DNA of 64,000 bases from Diadophis punctatus similis (GCA_023053685.1 JALIGW010000063.1:868001-932000); one strand, 5' to 3'; shown: positions 1 through 11,345, counted from the first letter of the stretch. Notes: generated by a model not told the origin, from the sequence alone. Numbers and translations are program-made.

Positions 1-3000
1 ATGAGAAAGCAAGGATTTGTTAAGAAGAAAGTTGCAAGGCTAATACAGGAAAATTACTAGATTAACTAATTCTATTCTACTGCAAGACAACATTAATGGA
101 ATCTTGCAAGTATGAAAATACAAATCTTTCACCATCACTTTTGACAGTCTAAAAATTTGGGAGACCTTCTCTGTTAGATAAGAATTACTCTCATCAGAGG
201 CGAAATAGATCTTTCCCTAGAACTCTGACATTATAAAAAGAAACCGCAGTTTAAAATACTAAAATATAAAATATTTATTTTGGTACAAAAACAATAAATC
301 ACATCTTAGCTATAAAAAACAGGTCTTGCTCCTTACAGAAGCTGAAGAAGGAAGGAAGGAACAAAGAAAGGAATGTACACATGCGTACTAGGAACTTATT
401 AATCACATGCTCAGGAATAAACCATTATATTTGATAGGGATGCAGCTTCCTGCATATACATGTAACAGGCAATATAAAATCACTGCCTGACATTCTCTGA
501 GTTTCTTTCTCTCCCTGTAACACAGCTGAGGGTTCATCCTCTCCCCCATCTTATCTGAGCCTTTCCTGCATCTCTTTCTCTGCTCCTCCAAACTCATTCC
601 CACATATCATTACACTTCCTTAAAAGATTGCATAAGTGCTGGTGGTACAACTTGTTTTTAGCAAAGAATTAACAAAATGCTTCATGATGTGATGAATGGG
701 GATCTAGTTAACTGAGTACTGGAAGGTATGAGATAGTTAAGTGGATACAACTATCTTACAAATTGTATTCAAATAAATTTTAATCTTACTGATAAAATTC
801 GGGATTTATGAACAACAGGTGTATTTTCATTGATAAAAGAAATAGATAAATCATGACTTTGTGATGCAAAAATTATAATAATGCTTAGACAAAGTTATTT
901 TGATCTCCTTTAAAAAACTGTCAAGCTTCCAGAAAAAAGAATTATATGATTTTGTGATAGAGAGAGGTGCATAAGTAAAATCCAGTTGGAAACTAACTAA
1001 TTTTTAGCATCTAGTACTTGATACATGATTGTATCTTGTATAACACAAATGAATGGCAGTCACAATCTATATCTTTCCTTAAGATTTCCTTGGTAATTTT
1101 TCTCACATTATTCTATATATACTGTATATATAATGGTTACTGATTATAATAAAGTACCAGTAATATTTTAATGATATGATAATGACCATATTATTAATTT
1201 GGCAATGATGCTATTATTGATCCAGTGGAATCATTTCATGTCCTCTTGTAGAAAACACACTTGGAGAAGACATTGCACAAAAATATTCATCAGCTTTAGG
1301 CAAGGACAAAGAAGGCAAGGAAGAGATCAAAGGAGTCTCTTTTAGCCTTGAGGAAATACAAGGAAAAGAGCCATTTCAGTTTACAGGAGCTGAAAATCAG
1401 ATGGAGTCTAGGAACATTTTTTCGAATCTACAAAATGGTTGCAGAAGGGAAGATGCAATGCTCTTCCAATAAGTACGAGATGTTGTACAGAAGCTTAAGA
1501 TCTTAAACAAACAAGCACAGAGAGTCCCAAAGACTCTGAAAAAGAATTAAGTTTGACTAATCCTTGTTGGGACCCCTTACCTTCCACGGTTGCAACCTCT
1601 CTTCTCCCTTCTCCCTTCTCCTCTGGGGTTTGAATGCAGCATTTAAGGCATGGGCCATAATCTTAATGATGCTATAAGTAACGCTGTCATTTGGAATCCG
1701 CATCCTATTCCTTTTCTCTTCCAGTGTTGCTTTCTGGGTGCATCTTCTCCGGCCTTTGACAGAAAAGATGTGTTTTGAAACAGAACAGTGAAATTCAGGT
1801 TCCATAAAGAAATATGCTTTATAGGCATCATCTTTTCGCCAACTCTTTTTCCACTGAAGAGGAAAGGTCCAAATACTATGGACATACTTGAGAAGCCTCT
1901 GCTTTTTTATTTGATATACTCCAAACGATGCCATGATCCAGAGTTTCCCTTCAATGGGACCTGGCAGACCTTCAAACGTTAAATGGAAAGGACGAATTCT
2001 GTCATTAATGGAACCAAATCCTATGAAGTGAACAAAGACATTGACTTGTTTCCATTTAGACAGGGCATCTCTGAGGGCTGCTGTAATTCCAGTCATTGAG
2101 AATTGTTGTGATATAACAACACAAATTGTATTCTTGACAAGCAAAGGAGTCAAAGTCCTCATGAAATTCTCTCCCTTCTCTGTGTCTGAAGCAAAGAGAC
2201 CAATCAAGGTCCATCCGAAATGGAGGAGCAGTTGGACAATTCCTGGGTACTGGACACTTTCTTTGGGGAGCATTGGATAGAAAAAAGGGAATTGACTTTT
2301 ATCACTCAGAGCATCCAAAGCAATTTTATTACTGATCTGAAAAAAGTAGATTAAAAAAAATAAGTAAAATAGAATAAGCATTAAGAATAAAAATAGTATT
2401 TTTTATCAACCCCCAAATTTATCACAATCAGACCACATAAAAAAAGCTCAACTGAACTAATTTCCTCCAAAAACAAGCAGTGTATTATATATAATTGTTG
2501 GATTCTGATCACACAGGAAATACATTGATTTAATATTAGGACCCCTTTAGATCGTTTCTCTAAAATGCAGTCCAAGATAATCATCTCCCTCTTTTTATAG
2601 AATTGACATTCAAAATAATCAATGTATTACATCTTCTATCTCTGGAGATCCACAAATAGAAGTATATTCACTGTAAGGGATTTGGAAGATTTAACTCAAT
2701 ACTTGACAATTTGGAAGGTACATTTGTAGCCATTAATGCATTTAAATGTGTCAATCTTGCTGAGGATGGCCATATCTTTCTCTGTTTTGAAAATCTTGGA
2801 TTCTTTGTGCAGCAATTTTTTTAGTTTTGTCTCCAATTGTAAACAGACAGGGAGACCACAGTTCCTGATATAATTTTTCAATTGTACACTTCAAGGTCTT
2901 TTTCTGGTTATACAACTTTTTCTTATTCCTTTTTTACAATTTTCTCTCGTTAAATTCCCTTTTATTCTTTTTTTAACATATCACACAATTTATCTTGATA

Positions 3001-6000
3001 TCTTACATTTCTTACACACTGCTGATGGAAAAAGAATGTTTTTATATGTGTATAATGAAAAAATAAAAAACTTTACAAAAAAAGACCATTTTAATTTAAA
3101 TTTGTTTTTTCAAACAGAGTTTTGAGACTCCGACAGTTTCCATGCCATTAATTTTATATAAAAAAGTATGCCCTAATTTAATAAACTGTATAAATTCCTA
3201 ATTCAGCTCTCAGGGAAGCAGCTGAAGTCATTTTATCCACCTTCAAGATACCGTATTTTTCGGAGTATAAGAAGCACCGGAGTATAAGACGCACCTTAGT
3301 TTTTGGGGAGGAAAATAGGGGAAACCAATCTGCCTACCAGGTATTCATCTGGCTAGCGTCCTTAGTCTGGTCAGCTTCAGCACATTATTTTATCTCCTGG
3401 TTAGGACTTAAAAAAACCTTCTTCTGAGAGAATAACAATGAAAGAGCCTGCAAGCCTGTAAGAGCTGGGAAGATAGTAAGCACCTGGTTAGGGCTAGAAA
3501 AAAAACTTACTCGGAGCAAGTAGAGCAATGAAAAAAAAATTCTGCAAAGACTTAGGGCTGGAAAAACATTCTTTGGAGAGAGTAACAATGAAAAAGCCTG
3601 CAAGGTAAGAGCTGGGAAGATCTGTTAGCACCTAGTTAGGGCTGGAAAAAAAAGCTGCATTCGAAGTATAAGACGCACCCAAATTTTCAGCCACTTTTAG
3701 GGAGGAAAAATGTGCGTCTTATACTCCAAAAAATACGGTACTTCTCAGTTTTAGTAATTGTATAATTAAATCCCAGAGTTCAGTTCAATATAAGTGCATG
3801 GTGGTAACGTTGGCCTTCTGTACTGTAATATTTCAGGCTAAGAAAGCTGCATAGCTATGATTTTTAAATTTTCTTTTAACAGTGCATTCACTTGTCCCTT
3901 TGGTCTACATGAGCTCCTTTAATGTTAATAGAGCCAAGATCCAGTCACAGAGAAAAATATCCCAGGTAAGGAAAGGTGTGAACTTGCTCTATTAGTCCTC
4001 ATGAAATAGGCCTATTTGGCAATGCTGTCCAAAGACCGTAACTTTTGACTTTGATTTATCCATAATCAGATAATTCTTATGAGAATAGGAACCAACAGCA
4101 TATGCAACCCTTAATGTCATATTAGCAGTGTCCTTGTCTTACCTTCTGGTAAGGATCAATCCTACTTCTCAATGCTCCATTGATCGTAAAACAGGGGTCA
4201 CAACCTATGAGCCACAGTCCACTAGTGGGCCATGAGGGGTTTGAAACCAGACCACAGAAATGGCAAGCAAGCGTGCATGTGCACACATGCATCCTCACAC
4301 TCCATTTAAGCCAGCCACTCACATGGAACCGTCCCCTCTCCCTCCCCCACCCCCCACTTGTGTGCAAAACTGGAAAATAGAATAGAATAGAATAGAATAA
4401 ACAGAATTGGAAGGGACCTTGGAGGTCTTCTAGTCCAACTCCCTGCTTAGGCAGGAAACCCTACACTGCTTCAGACAAATGTTTATCCAACATCTTCTTA
4501 AAAACTTCCAGTGTTGGAGCATTCACAACTTCTGGAAGCAAGCTGTTCCACTGATTAATTGTTCTAACTGTTAGGAAATTTCTCCTAAGTTCTAAGTTGC
4601 TTCTCTCCTAGATTAGTTTCCACCCATTGCTTCTTGTTCTACCCTCAGGTGCTTTGGAGAATAGACTGACTCCCTCTTCTTTGTGGCAACCCCTGAGATA
4701 TTGGAACACTGCTATCATGTCTCCCCTAGTCCTTCTTTTCATTAAACTAAACATACACAGTTCCTGCAACCGTTCTTCATATGTGTTAGCCTCCAGTCCC
4801 CTAATCATCTTTGTTGCTCTTCTCTGCACTCTTTCTAGAGTTTCAACATCCTTTTTACATTGTGGTGACCAAAACTGAATGCAGTATTCCAAGTGTGGCC
4901 TTACCAAGGCATTATAAAGTGGTATTAACACTTCACGTGATCTTGATTCTATCCCTCTGTTAATGCAGCCTAGAACTGTGTTGGCTTTTTTGGCAGCTGC
5001 TGCACACTGCTGGCTCATATTTAAATGGTTGTCCATTAGGACTCCAATATCCCTCTCACAGTTACTACTGTTGAGCAAGGTACCACATATACTGTACTTG
5101 TACATTTTGTTTTTCTTGCCTAAATGTAGAACCTTACTTTTTTCACCATTGAATTTCATTTGGTTAGATAGCACCCAATGTTCAAGTCTGTCAAGATCCT
5201 TCTGTATCTTGACCCTATCTTCTGGAGTGTTGGCTATTCCTGCCAGTTTGGTGTCATCTGCAAATTTGATGAGTTCCCCATCTATCCCTCATCCAAGTCA
5301 TTGTTGAAGATGTTGAAGAGTACTGGGCCTAAAACAGAGCCTTGGGGTACTCCACTGCATACTTCCCTCCATGTAGATGCAGTTCCATTGAGCACTACAC
5401 GTTGAGTGCAGTTGGTCAGCCAGTTTTGAATCCATCTGGTGGTGTTGCTGTCTAACCCAAATTTTTCTAGTAGTAGGTTATGGTCTACTTATCAGATGCC
5501 TTACTGAAGTCCAAGTAAACCACATCGACAGCATTCCTCTGGTCCACTAATTTTGTCACTTTGTCAAAGAATGCAATAAGATTAGTCTGGCATGATCTGT
5601 TTTTGACAAACCCATGTTGGCTTTTGGTTATTACTTTGTTTGCTTCTAGGTGTTCGTTGATTCGTTGCTTGATTATCTTTTCCAGAATCTTCCCTGGTAT
5701 TGAGGTCAGGCTGATAGGTCTGTAGTTTCCTGGATCTGTTTTTTCCCCCTTTTTTGAAGATGGAAACTACATTAGCTCTTTTCCAGTCCTCTGGCAGTTC
5801 CCCAGTGCTCCAGGACCTTTGAAAGATATAGTTCAATGGTTCTGAGATCTTGTCTGCAAGTTCCTTCCTTGGGATGTAATCCAGGGGTGAAATCCTCCCG
5901 GTTCGCCCGGGCCAGTCCTTCGGCGTATAGCCGATGGAACTGGCGGCGGTCGTGGCGTGGAGCTTCTCCCGCCCGCTTTCCCGGCCCGGCTGAACACAAT

Positions 6001-8994
6001 CATTCGGGTTATTTTTCCCTCTGTGCATGCGTGCGCATGCACAGAGGGAAAAATAACCCGAATGGCGGCATTCAGCCGGGCCGGGAAAGCAGGCGGGAGA
6101 AGCTCCGCGCCGCGACCGCCGCCAGTTCCATCGGCTATACGCCGAAGGACTGGCCCGGGCGAACCGGGAGGATTTCACCCCGGTGTAATCCATCCGGTCC
6201 TGGTGATTTGAATTTGTCTAGGGTAGACAGGTGTTCCCTTACCATTTTCTTCCCTATTTTAACTTGTGTTCCTAATATGTCTTTTGTGATGCTGTTTTTG
6301 ATAGGTTGGACTGTTTTTTCCCTTTGTGTAAAGACAGATGCAAAAAACGTGTTAAGTAGCTCTGCTTTCTCCCTGTTGCTTGTCACCTTCTTGCCACTTT
6401 CTCCCTGCAATGGACCAATTGTTTCCTTGACTTTTTTCTTGTTTTTAATATGTTGGAAGAAGCTTTTTTGTTTTTTTTTTACTTTTGTCGCAAGTCTTTG
6501 TTCATTGTGAGCCTTAGCTTTCCTCACTTCATCTTTACGGGCTCGGGCTATTTGCTGATATTCTGCCTTAGTTATTTCCCCCTCTTTCCACTTTTTATAC
6601 TTGTTCTTTTTGTCTTTCAATTTGTCAGAGAGTTCTTTATGCAGCCATGCTGGTTTCTTTTGAGACCTATTATTTTTCTTCTTCATTGGTATTGTGCTAG
6701 CCTGGGTTTTTATAATCTTTTATAAAAGGATTATAAAAATAAAAAGGATTATTTATAGGCTTTTATAACAGATGGGGAACTCTGTTCTAAAACATACTCT
6801 GAAACAAATGAACATAGAAGATAAAATAATTGGGATAGAAAGGACCTTTGAGGTATTCTAGTCCAACCCTCTGCTCACAGAGGAGACTATATACCATTCC
6901 AGACAAAATGAATGTCCAGCTCTTTTTGAAAACCTCCAGTAATGGAGCAAGCAGAGCTTCATGAGGCAAGTGGTTCCACTGATTAATTTTTCTTACTGTT
7001 AGTGCTTCTAGAAAGAGCTTTGACCAGGGTCATCAATCTGAGTTCCATTTTAAGGGCAATCAGTTTCTTCCATAATATTTCATTGTTTACTGTGTCAAAT
7101 GCTATAAAGGCAGTAAACCATTCCTTCCTCTGACTGATATTTTTAGATGGTGTGATGTTTCAAGAGAAAACAATTGTCAATAGTGGGCCACATCTGTTTA
7201 ACACTGCTGGTTCTTCCACAAGAAATGCATCTATGTATTCTCAAATTCAAGGGGAACCTAACATACATTTTAGTTACATCTGTTAAACAAATGGGCCTGA
7301 AATTTCCAGGGTCCATTTTATTCCCTTTTTAATATATGGGAAATACAGTTGCCAGCTTGTAGAATTACATATTTATAATTCTTTTATAAAATGGTTAATT
7401 CATGTCTGAGAATATCATTACATTGGCTAATATCATGAAAAAAAAACGTGAGCTTTCCATTGGTGCTTAAACCTTCCTATTGTACAGAAGATGCTTTGAT
7501 TGAACACAGCCTCTCCTCACCTTCACAATTATGCAACAGAAGCCCTCAAAGCAATGGGGATGGTGTCATGAGTAAATATTTCCGTTTTCCACATTGCTCC
7601 CTCCCCATTGTTATCCCAACCCTGATTCATGATACCTAAAATGCCATGGTGAAAAGCAAAGTTTCAATACCATAGAGATGAAATGGTTGGATCTATCACT
7701 CACTCACACACACACACACACCAACAACCCACTCACTTTGCCAGATAGAAAAACACAAACACCAACCTGGGCGACTTTGAAGGGGCCCACCAATGTTGAC
7801 ATCTGGGTGGAGATGTCTCTGTCAGCTCCATCAACAATCACCAAAAGGTTGTCCTTTCTTCCACAGCTGTAGTTGGGAACATTGGCTTCTCCAGTATACA
7901 GCATGTCCAGCAAGGCATCTGAAGTGCCAAGTGTGTTATCATAGTTGTCATAGATGTTGTAGCCAAGGGTGAGATTTTGTAGGAGCTGGGGATTTTTGTT
8001 AACCACCTCGATATTGAAAATCATGCATAGTATCCTTCCCTTTGCATTAGGTAAACTAGTGTAAAACCATGTTAATATTAGGATCATCAATAGCAAAAAA
8101 TAAACACCTTTTCTCTATTTAATCCCCTTTTCCTCCACAAGCTAACCGAGACATAAGTCAATATCGATCCAAATCAGAGACAAATGATTGTCACCCATCA
8201 CTCTTTCTAATATTGTGAATGTTCAGAAGATAGGATGGAGATAGTCCTCCAAAAGGATTAAAATTAGAAATATCCCACAATTTGTAGTAGAACTAATTTT
8301 CATCAGCCCAGTAACCAAGTTGCAGAATATTTCAGTCATTAAAACAAAAACATGATACATGGAACAGGATTTTTAATAAATGATTCAGAAAAGCTGTTCT
8401 AAAAGATGTCATCCTCTATTCCTAAAACATGAGACATTGAATATCAATCTACAGTTATAAAAATATAGAAATGAACTGGCCAGAGGAAACTACAACAACC
8501 ATGACGTTCAACAAACTCAATATTCAAGTCATGAACTGAGGATTGAACAGGAAGAGGAAACTAATGTGGGTTTCTTTCAGGTTTTATTTTCCTCATAATT
8601 TGGATTTGGGCCTCTCCTAGAAAATAAGACAAAAGTGAGAGGCCAGGAAATCAAAAGGATTCAAGAAATTAATCAGGTTCTGCAATATAAGAGTAATTAA
8701 ATAAGAAGAAGAAGAAAAGAAGTTGTTAGACTTGCAAATGGAGGGAATGAATCTCCCATCACAGTGAATGACTTACAACCAAATCTGACTAGAAGGAGCC
8801 ATGTTGAAAGGTAATGTTGCAGGTGCTATTGCTGATGTAGAGACGACTATACCAAGGAGAACATCTCCTGGCCTATAATAGCTCCATGGCTTTTCTCCAT
8901 CCTGGTGGTCCAAATTCAGTGGGCATTTCTTTCTGTGTTTCCCGGAGACTGGCTGGGGCACCAGCAGCAGCAGAAGCAGAAGCAGGAGGTCCAT
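1..8994 (-). CDS. V2R-A: vomeronasal type-2 receptor, partial (exons 1-3)
   Basis: This is the 5' half of a class C pheromone receptor on the minus strand. CDS blocks are 8777-8994, 7767-8055 and 1581-2336, each bounded by consensus GT and AG sites with phases that agree (exon 1 ends two bases into a codon, exon 2 supplies the third, exons 2/3 join in phase 0). Together they encode the signal peptide and most of the Venus-flytrap ligand domain. All three exons are open. The linker and 7TM exons (4-6) must lie left of base 1, because the 1580 bases after exon 3 hold only intron and a solo LTR. Intron 2 is enlarged by CR1, a palindromic MITE and a TA-flanked MITE. Family membership rests on residue-level similarity to the complete loci B and C in this window. 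Whether the gene is functional cannot be judged without its last exons. Confidence 0.85.
172..492. mobile_element. Solo LTR in V2R-A intron 3
   Basis: A 321-bp TG...CA element is flanked by direct repeats TTCTC (167-171 and 493-497). The paralogous site in V2R-B (about 27930-27960, inverted) is empty and has a single TTCTC, which proves the insertion and its edges. It carries ACAAAAACAATAAATC, shared with 11430-11760. A 5-bp duplication and TG/CA ends fit an LTR element; no coding part remains. Confidence 0.75.
498..1580. other. V2R-A intron 3
   Basis: This stretch holds no gene. It aligns inverted with V2R-B intron 3 (26726-28000), apart from a hAT-like insertion present only in B. It is AT-rich with no other recognised element. 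Confidence 0.6.
1581..2336 (-). CDS. V2R-A exon 3 (ligand domain, both lobes)
   Basis: This is a 756-bp open exon in phase 0, with acceptor TTTTCAG|ATC and donor GGAAG|GTAAGG. It carries V2R hallmarks: [59 protein letters not shown] and a C-terminal QPWK. It aligns along its whole length with the plus-strand exon at 25934-26725. Confidence 0.9.
2337..3248. other. V2R-A intron 2, proximal part
   Basis: Unique intron sequence. About 2600-2870 aligns inverted with V2R-B 25290-25510. I see no coding sequence or named repeat. Confidence 0.55.
3251..3738. mobile_element. TA-flanked MITE (Tc1/mariner-like ends)
   Basis: This 488-bp element has near-perfect terminal inverted repeats (CCGTATTTTTCGGAGTATAA at the left, its complement at the right, with further GACGCACC matches) and TA on both sides (3249-3250, 3739-3740). 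The interior has degenerate tandem units sharing GTTAGGGCTGGAAAAA and AACAATGAAAAAGCCTGCAA. There is no transposase ORF, so it is non-autonomous. The superfamily is inferred from the TA duplication. Confidence 0.72.
4191..4375. mobile_element. hAT-like fragment
   Basis: It begins CAGGGGTCACAACC and contains the TGAGCC and GGGCCATGAGGGG words typical of non-autonomous hAT ends. The right end is missing, truncated against the CR1 tail. Confidence 0.35.
4378..6725 (-). mobile_element. CR1 LINE, 5'-truncated, with a nested palindromic MITE
   Basis: Read on the minus strand, the element runs from the linker after the endonuclease ([18 protein letters not shown], then [12 protein letters not shown]) through the reverse transcriptase to the C-terminal domain (4608-5174, including [15 protein letters not shown] and [19 protein letters not shown]). 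It ends in the 3' UTR AGTTGGAAGGGACC complement and a (GAATA)n tail at 4378-4398. Stops and frameshifts make it inactive. A 301-bp hairpin element sits inside it at 5883-6183. Confidence 0.88.
5883..6183. mobile_element. Palindromic (foldback) MITE with 8-bp target duplication
   Basis: Almost the whole 301 bp is one inverted repeat: arms of about 145 bp meet near 6033 at GCATGCGTGCGCATGC. It is flanked by TGTAATCC on both sides (5875-5882, 6184-6191). The flanking CR1 sequence rejoins cleanly if the element is removed. Ends AGGGGTGAAATCC and an 8-bp duplication suggest the hAT superfamily. It is much more GC-rich than its surroundings. Confidence 0.82.
6810..7005 (-). mobile_element. CR1 3'-end fragment
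   Basis: Contains diverged versions of the CR1 3' UTR words (GGACCTTTGAGG, CTAGTCCAACCC, GTTCCACTGATTAAT), as at 4400-4560. It is older than its neighbour. Confidence 0.6.
7010..7335 (-). mobile_element. Old LINE reverse-transcriptase fragment (R4/Dong-like?)
   Basis: The minus strand reads in pieces as an RT ([17 protein letters not shown], then [12 protein letters not shown] and [11 protein letters not shown]). A related scrap lies at 18600-18660 in the matching intron of V2R-B, so it probably predates the A/B duplication. The clade is uncertain. Confidence 0.4.
7336..7766. other. V2R-A intron 2, distal part
   Basis: Intron sequence aligning inverted with V2R-B 17855-18160. It contains a short (CA)n at about 7703-7722. 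Nothing else is seen. Confidence 0.55.
7767..8055 (-). CDS. V2R-A exon 2 (ligand domain, lobe 1)
   Basis: The acceptor is CTAG|T and the donor is CAG|GTTGGT, giving 289 bp. The exon encodes [31 protein letters not shown] and a segment ending FKVAQ, the lobe-1 start of the V2R Venus-flytrap domain. The NYSCG asparagine is a possible glycosylation site. The residue before the final Q is Ala where B, C and D have Pro. Confidence 0.88.
8056..8776. other. V2R-A intron 1
   Basis: Intron of 721 bases without any recognised repeat. It aligns with intron 1 of V2R-D and represents the unexpanded intron. Confidence 0.6.
8777..8994 (-). CDS. V2R-A exon 1 (signal peptide and N-terminus)
   Basis: The exon starts at an ATG in strong context (A at -3, G at +4) and opens with a leucine-rich signal peptide ([18 protein letters not shown]). 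The conserved stretch [20 protein letters not shown] follows, shared with loci B and D. It ends in TT|GTAAGT, a consensus donor. A second, weak ATG lies seven bases upstream out of frame (see findings). Confidence 0.88.
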
Positions 8995-9535
8995 AATTCA
9001 TGGGGTTGAATCAATCTCCTTCCCGTTTCTAAAGAAGAATTGGAAGAATTGAAAGCAGTCACACAGGATGGAATATCCAATGTCTTTCCTGATTCAAACA
9101 GAGACAAACCAAGATTCACCTGCAAGAGAGAGAAAGTACATTGAAGATCACAGCTCCTGCCTGTCCTGTAACTTGAGCCACAAAAAGCATAACCTGTGGC
9201 ATTTATCCTTTTCTAATGCAAGATCCCTTCCATGTCACTTCAATGAATGTTTACATCAAAGGCAGTCACTGGAGAAGGAGGAGGAGAGGTCTCAAGGCCT
9301 GTGAGGTGATAATTACAATGAGAAGGAACTTGTCCTTTTGGGAAACTCTTCCATCTGATGAGGGGCAGGTGGAGAAAAGCATATTAGTGGAAAATCACAG
9401 ATAGACCCCTTGGGGCAGTGTTGTGTAGTGGTTCATAGTCCTTCCTGTTAGGACATGTCCAGAAAGTGATGCTACAGCAGATACCTCAACAGTCAGAAAA
9501 GTGACTTCTGCTGTCCTTCAATGTGGCCTTTTGCC
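8995..9535 (-). promoter_or_regulatory. Upstream block of V2R-A (probable promoter and 5' UTR)
   Basis: The 540 bases before the V2R-A start align base by base, in inverted orientation, with 16305-16841 before V2R-B, and more loosely with the blocks before C and D. The most conserved island (about 9200-9245) contains GGATCTTGCAT and AGAAAAGGATAAA on the minus strand. Homology to B stops near 9535. Promoter function is inferred from position and conservation only; no canonical TATA box is certain. Confidence 0.55.
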
Positions 9536-9918
9536 TCCAGAGACTTCTAAGAAGTTTGGTGCCACTCCACTCTAGTGCTGCCTGTGCTCTAACACCATGG
9601 AAGCAATCAGTATCCTTGAAGCCAACTTAATGTTAAGAGTTTGAGATTTTATTTTTAATGGGATTTCCATATATTAATCCCAAATTGGAGCTGATTTTTT
9701 AATTCCTTATAACTGAAGAGAAATTTAATTTGCCATTTTTTTCTAGAAATATCATTTTTGGGATGAGAGGAGACTCGGAGACAAGAAAAGGATGGCCTAT
9801 TGACTGCATCATTGGCTAATAGAGAGATGGTTATAGAATAATGGATAGAAGTGTTGTTTTAGTTTCCTTTTCCTTTTCTGTGTTGTCTCTTCCACACTGA
9901 GAGTCTTTAAATTTTCAA
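9536..9918. other. Unassigned spacer before the telomeric block
   Basis: This 380-base stretch has no homology to the B upstream block, no ORF and no named repeat that I can see. Confidence 0.5.
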
Positions 9919-10319
9919 TTAGGGTTAGGGTTGGGGTTATGCTTAGGCTTAGGGTTAGGGTTAGGGTTAGGGTTAGGGTTAGGGTTAGGATTAGGTTTGG
10001 GTTAGGGTTAGGGTTAGGGTTAGGGTTAGGGTTAGGGTTAGGGTTAGGGTTAGGGTTAGGGTTAAGGTAGGGTTAGGGTTAGGGTTAGGGTTAGGGTTAG
10101 GGTTAGGGTTAGGGTTAGCGTTAGCGTTAGGGTTAGGGTTAGGGTTAGGGTTAGGGTTAGGGTTAGGATTAGGGTTAGGGTTAGGGTTAGGGTTAGGGTT
10201 AGGGTTAGGGTTAGGGTTAGGGTTAGGGTTAGGGTTAGGGTTAGGGTTAGGGTTAGGGTTAGGGTTACGGTTAGGGTTGGGGTTGGGGTTGGGGTTGGGG
10301 TTAGGGTTAGGGTTAGGGT
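9919..10319 (+). repeat. Interstitial telomeric sequence, (TTAGGG)n
   Basis: About 400 bp, roughly 65 units, of the vertebrate telomere repeat with the G-rich strand on plus. Most units are perfect. Variants are TTAGCG near 10116-10127, TTGGGG in four or five consecutive units near 10276-10304, and a few single-base changes at the left edge. It sits in the 5' flank of V2R-A between two segments that are nearly adjacent upstream of V2R-D, so it arrived by insertion. Confidence 0.97.
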
Positions 10320-10607
10320 TTCTTAACAACCACAGTGTGCTGTGAGGTTTGCAGCTGAGATGGTGGCAGCACCCAGTGTGTGGTGGATGGTGTGACCTGA
10401 TTTCTTGCCACAACCACCCAGTAGTTGGTTTAGGAGGACCTGATGGAAGTTCCTCTGATTTTGTAAATGCACTTGGTGCAACTCCTGTGACATTCTCATC
10501 TCTGAGGCCTTATTTGAAACTCCACCCAAGAAGACCTCCAAGTGCTTCAAAGGGCCAGTTTGGAGTTCCTGTGTCGTGGAGAATAATTTCTCTTGGTCAA
10601 TTGATGG
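10320..10607. other. Unassigned sequence after the telomeric block
   Basis: I do not recognise this 290-base segment, which contains GTTTGCAGCTGAGATGG and AAGACCTCCAAGTGC. It abuts the last TTAGGG unit and has no match elsewhere in the window, so it may have arrived with the telomeric block. Confidence 0.35.
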
Positions 10608-10850
10608 ATGGAGCTGAAGTGGTGCAGTGGTTAAATGCAGCCATTGCAGGCTGACTGCTAGTTCAACAGTTCAGCTGTTCAAATCTCACTAGGCTCAAGG
10701 TTGACTCAGCCTTCCATCCTTCTGAGGTCGGTAAAATGAGGACCCAGATTGTTGGGGGCAATATGCTGAACTCTGTAAACCGCTTAGAGAGGGCTGTAAA
10801 GCACTATGAAGCGGTATATAAGAAAAGTGCTATTGCTATTGCTATTATGT
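10608..10850 (+). mobile_element. tRNA-derived squamate SINE, full length
   Basis: The 5' part resembles a tRNA with A-box (GTGCAGTGGTTAAATGCAG) and B-box-like (GTTCAAATCTCAC) motifs. The body has GGCTCAAGGTTGACTCAGCC and GTAAAATGAGGACCCAGATT, and the 3' end AAGCGGTATATAAG is followed by (TGCTAT)n. The same family occurs at 15495-15725, 18413-18590 and as an end fragment near 49400-49480. It is not a working tRNA gene. Confidence 0.8.
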
Positions 10851-10975
10851 TTCTTATCTGAAGTGGGAATGTTAATATGTACAGCTTGGCCTAGAAGGGA
10901 GAAATGGGAGGCGGGGTTGAGTGAGAGGGGAAGCAAAAGAAATAGGCAGGTCCATCCTTACAATGAGGAGAACAG

Positions 10976-11345
10976 ATTCAGATTAACAGAGTTGGAAGGG
11001 ACCTTGTAGGACATCTAGTCCAACCCCCCAATCAAGCAGGAGACCCTACACCATTTCTGACAAATGGCAGTCCAATCTCATCTTGAATGTCTCAAGTGTT
11101 GCAGCTCACACAACCTCTGCAGGCAAGCTGTTCCACTGGTCGATCGTTCTCACTGTCAGAAAGTTCCTCCTTATTTCCAGGTTGAATCTCTCCTTGGTCA
11201 GTTTCCATCCATTATTCCTTGTCTGGCCTTCAGGTGCTTTGCAAAATAGCTTGACCCCCTCTACTCTGTGGCAGCCCCTCAAACAGGATGACCAATAACC
11301 CAGGTACATTATTTGAAGTTGTCCTACTGTAGAGTCCTCAGTTTC
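10976..11345 (-). mobile_element. CR1 3' end
   Basis: The minus strand encodes the last CR1 residues (LRGCHRVEGVKLFCKAPEG, NNGWKLTKERFNLEIRRNF) followed by the standard 3' UTR (complement of AGAGTTGGAAGGGACCTTG). It is strongly 5'-truncated. Confidence 0.85.

Noticed and set aside
3251..3738. A gene for the 72-codon minus-strand ORF at 3385-3603
   Set aside because: It lies wholly in the internal repeats of a MITE.
5836..6510. 224-codon plus-strand ORF
   Set aside because: It crosses the hairpin MITE and antisense CR1; its two halves mirror each other because of the palindrome.
9991..10413. 140-codon ORF of alternating Pro-Asn on the minus strand
   Set aside because: It is the translation of the telomeric repeat, with no start context and no protein family.
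10608..10700. tRNA gene with A and B boxes
   Set aside because: No cloverleaf can be drawn for the whole head and the same unit recurs with a SINE body and tail; it is a SINE promoter.
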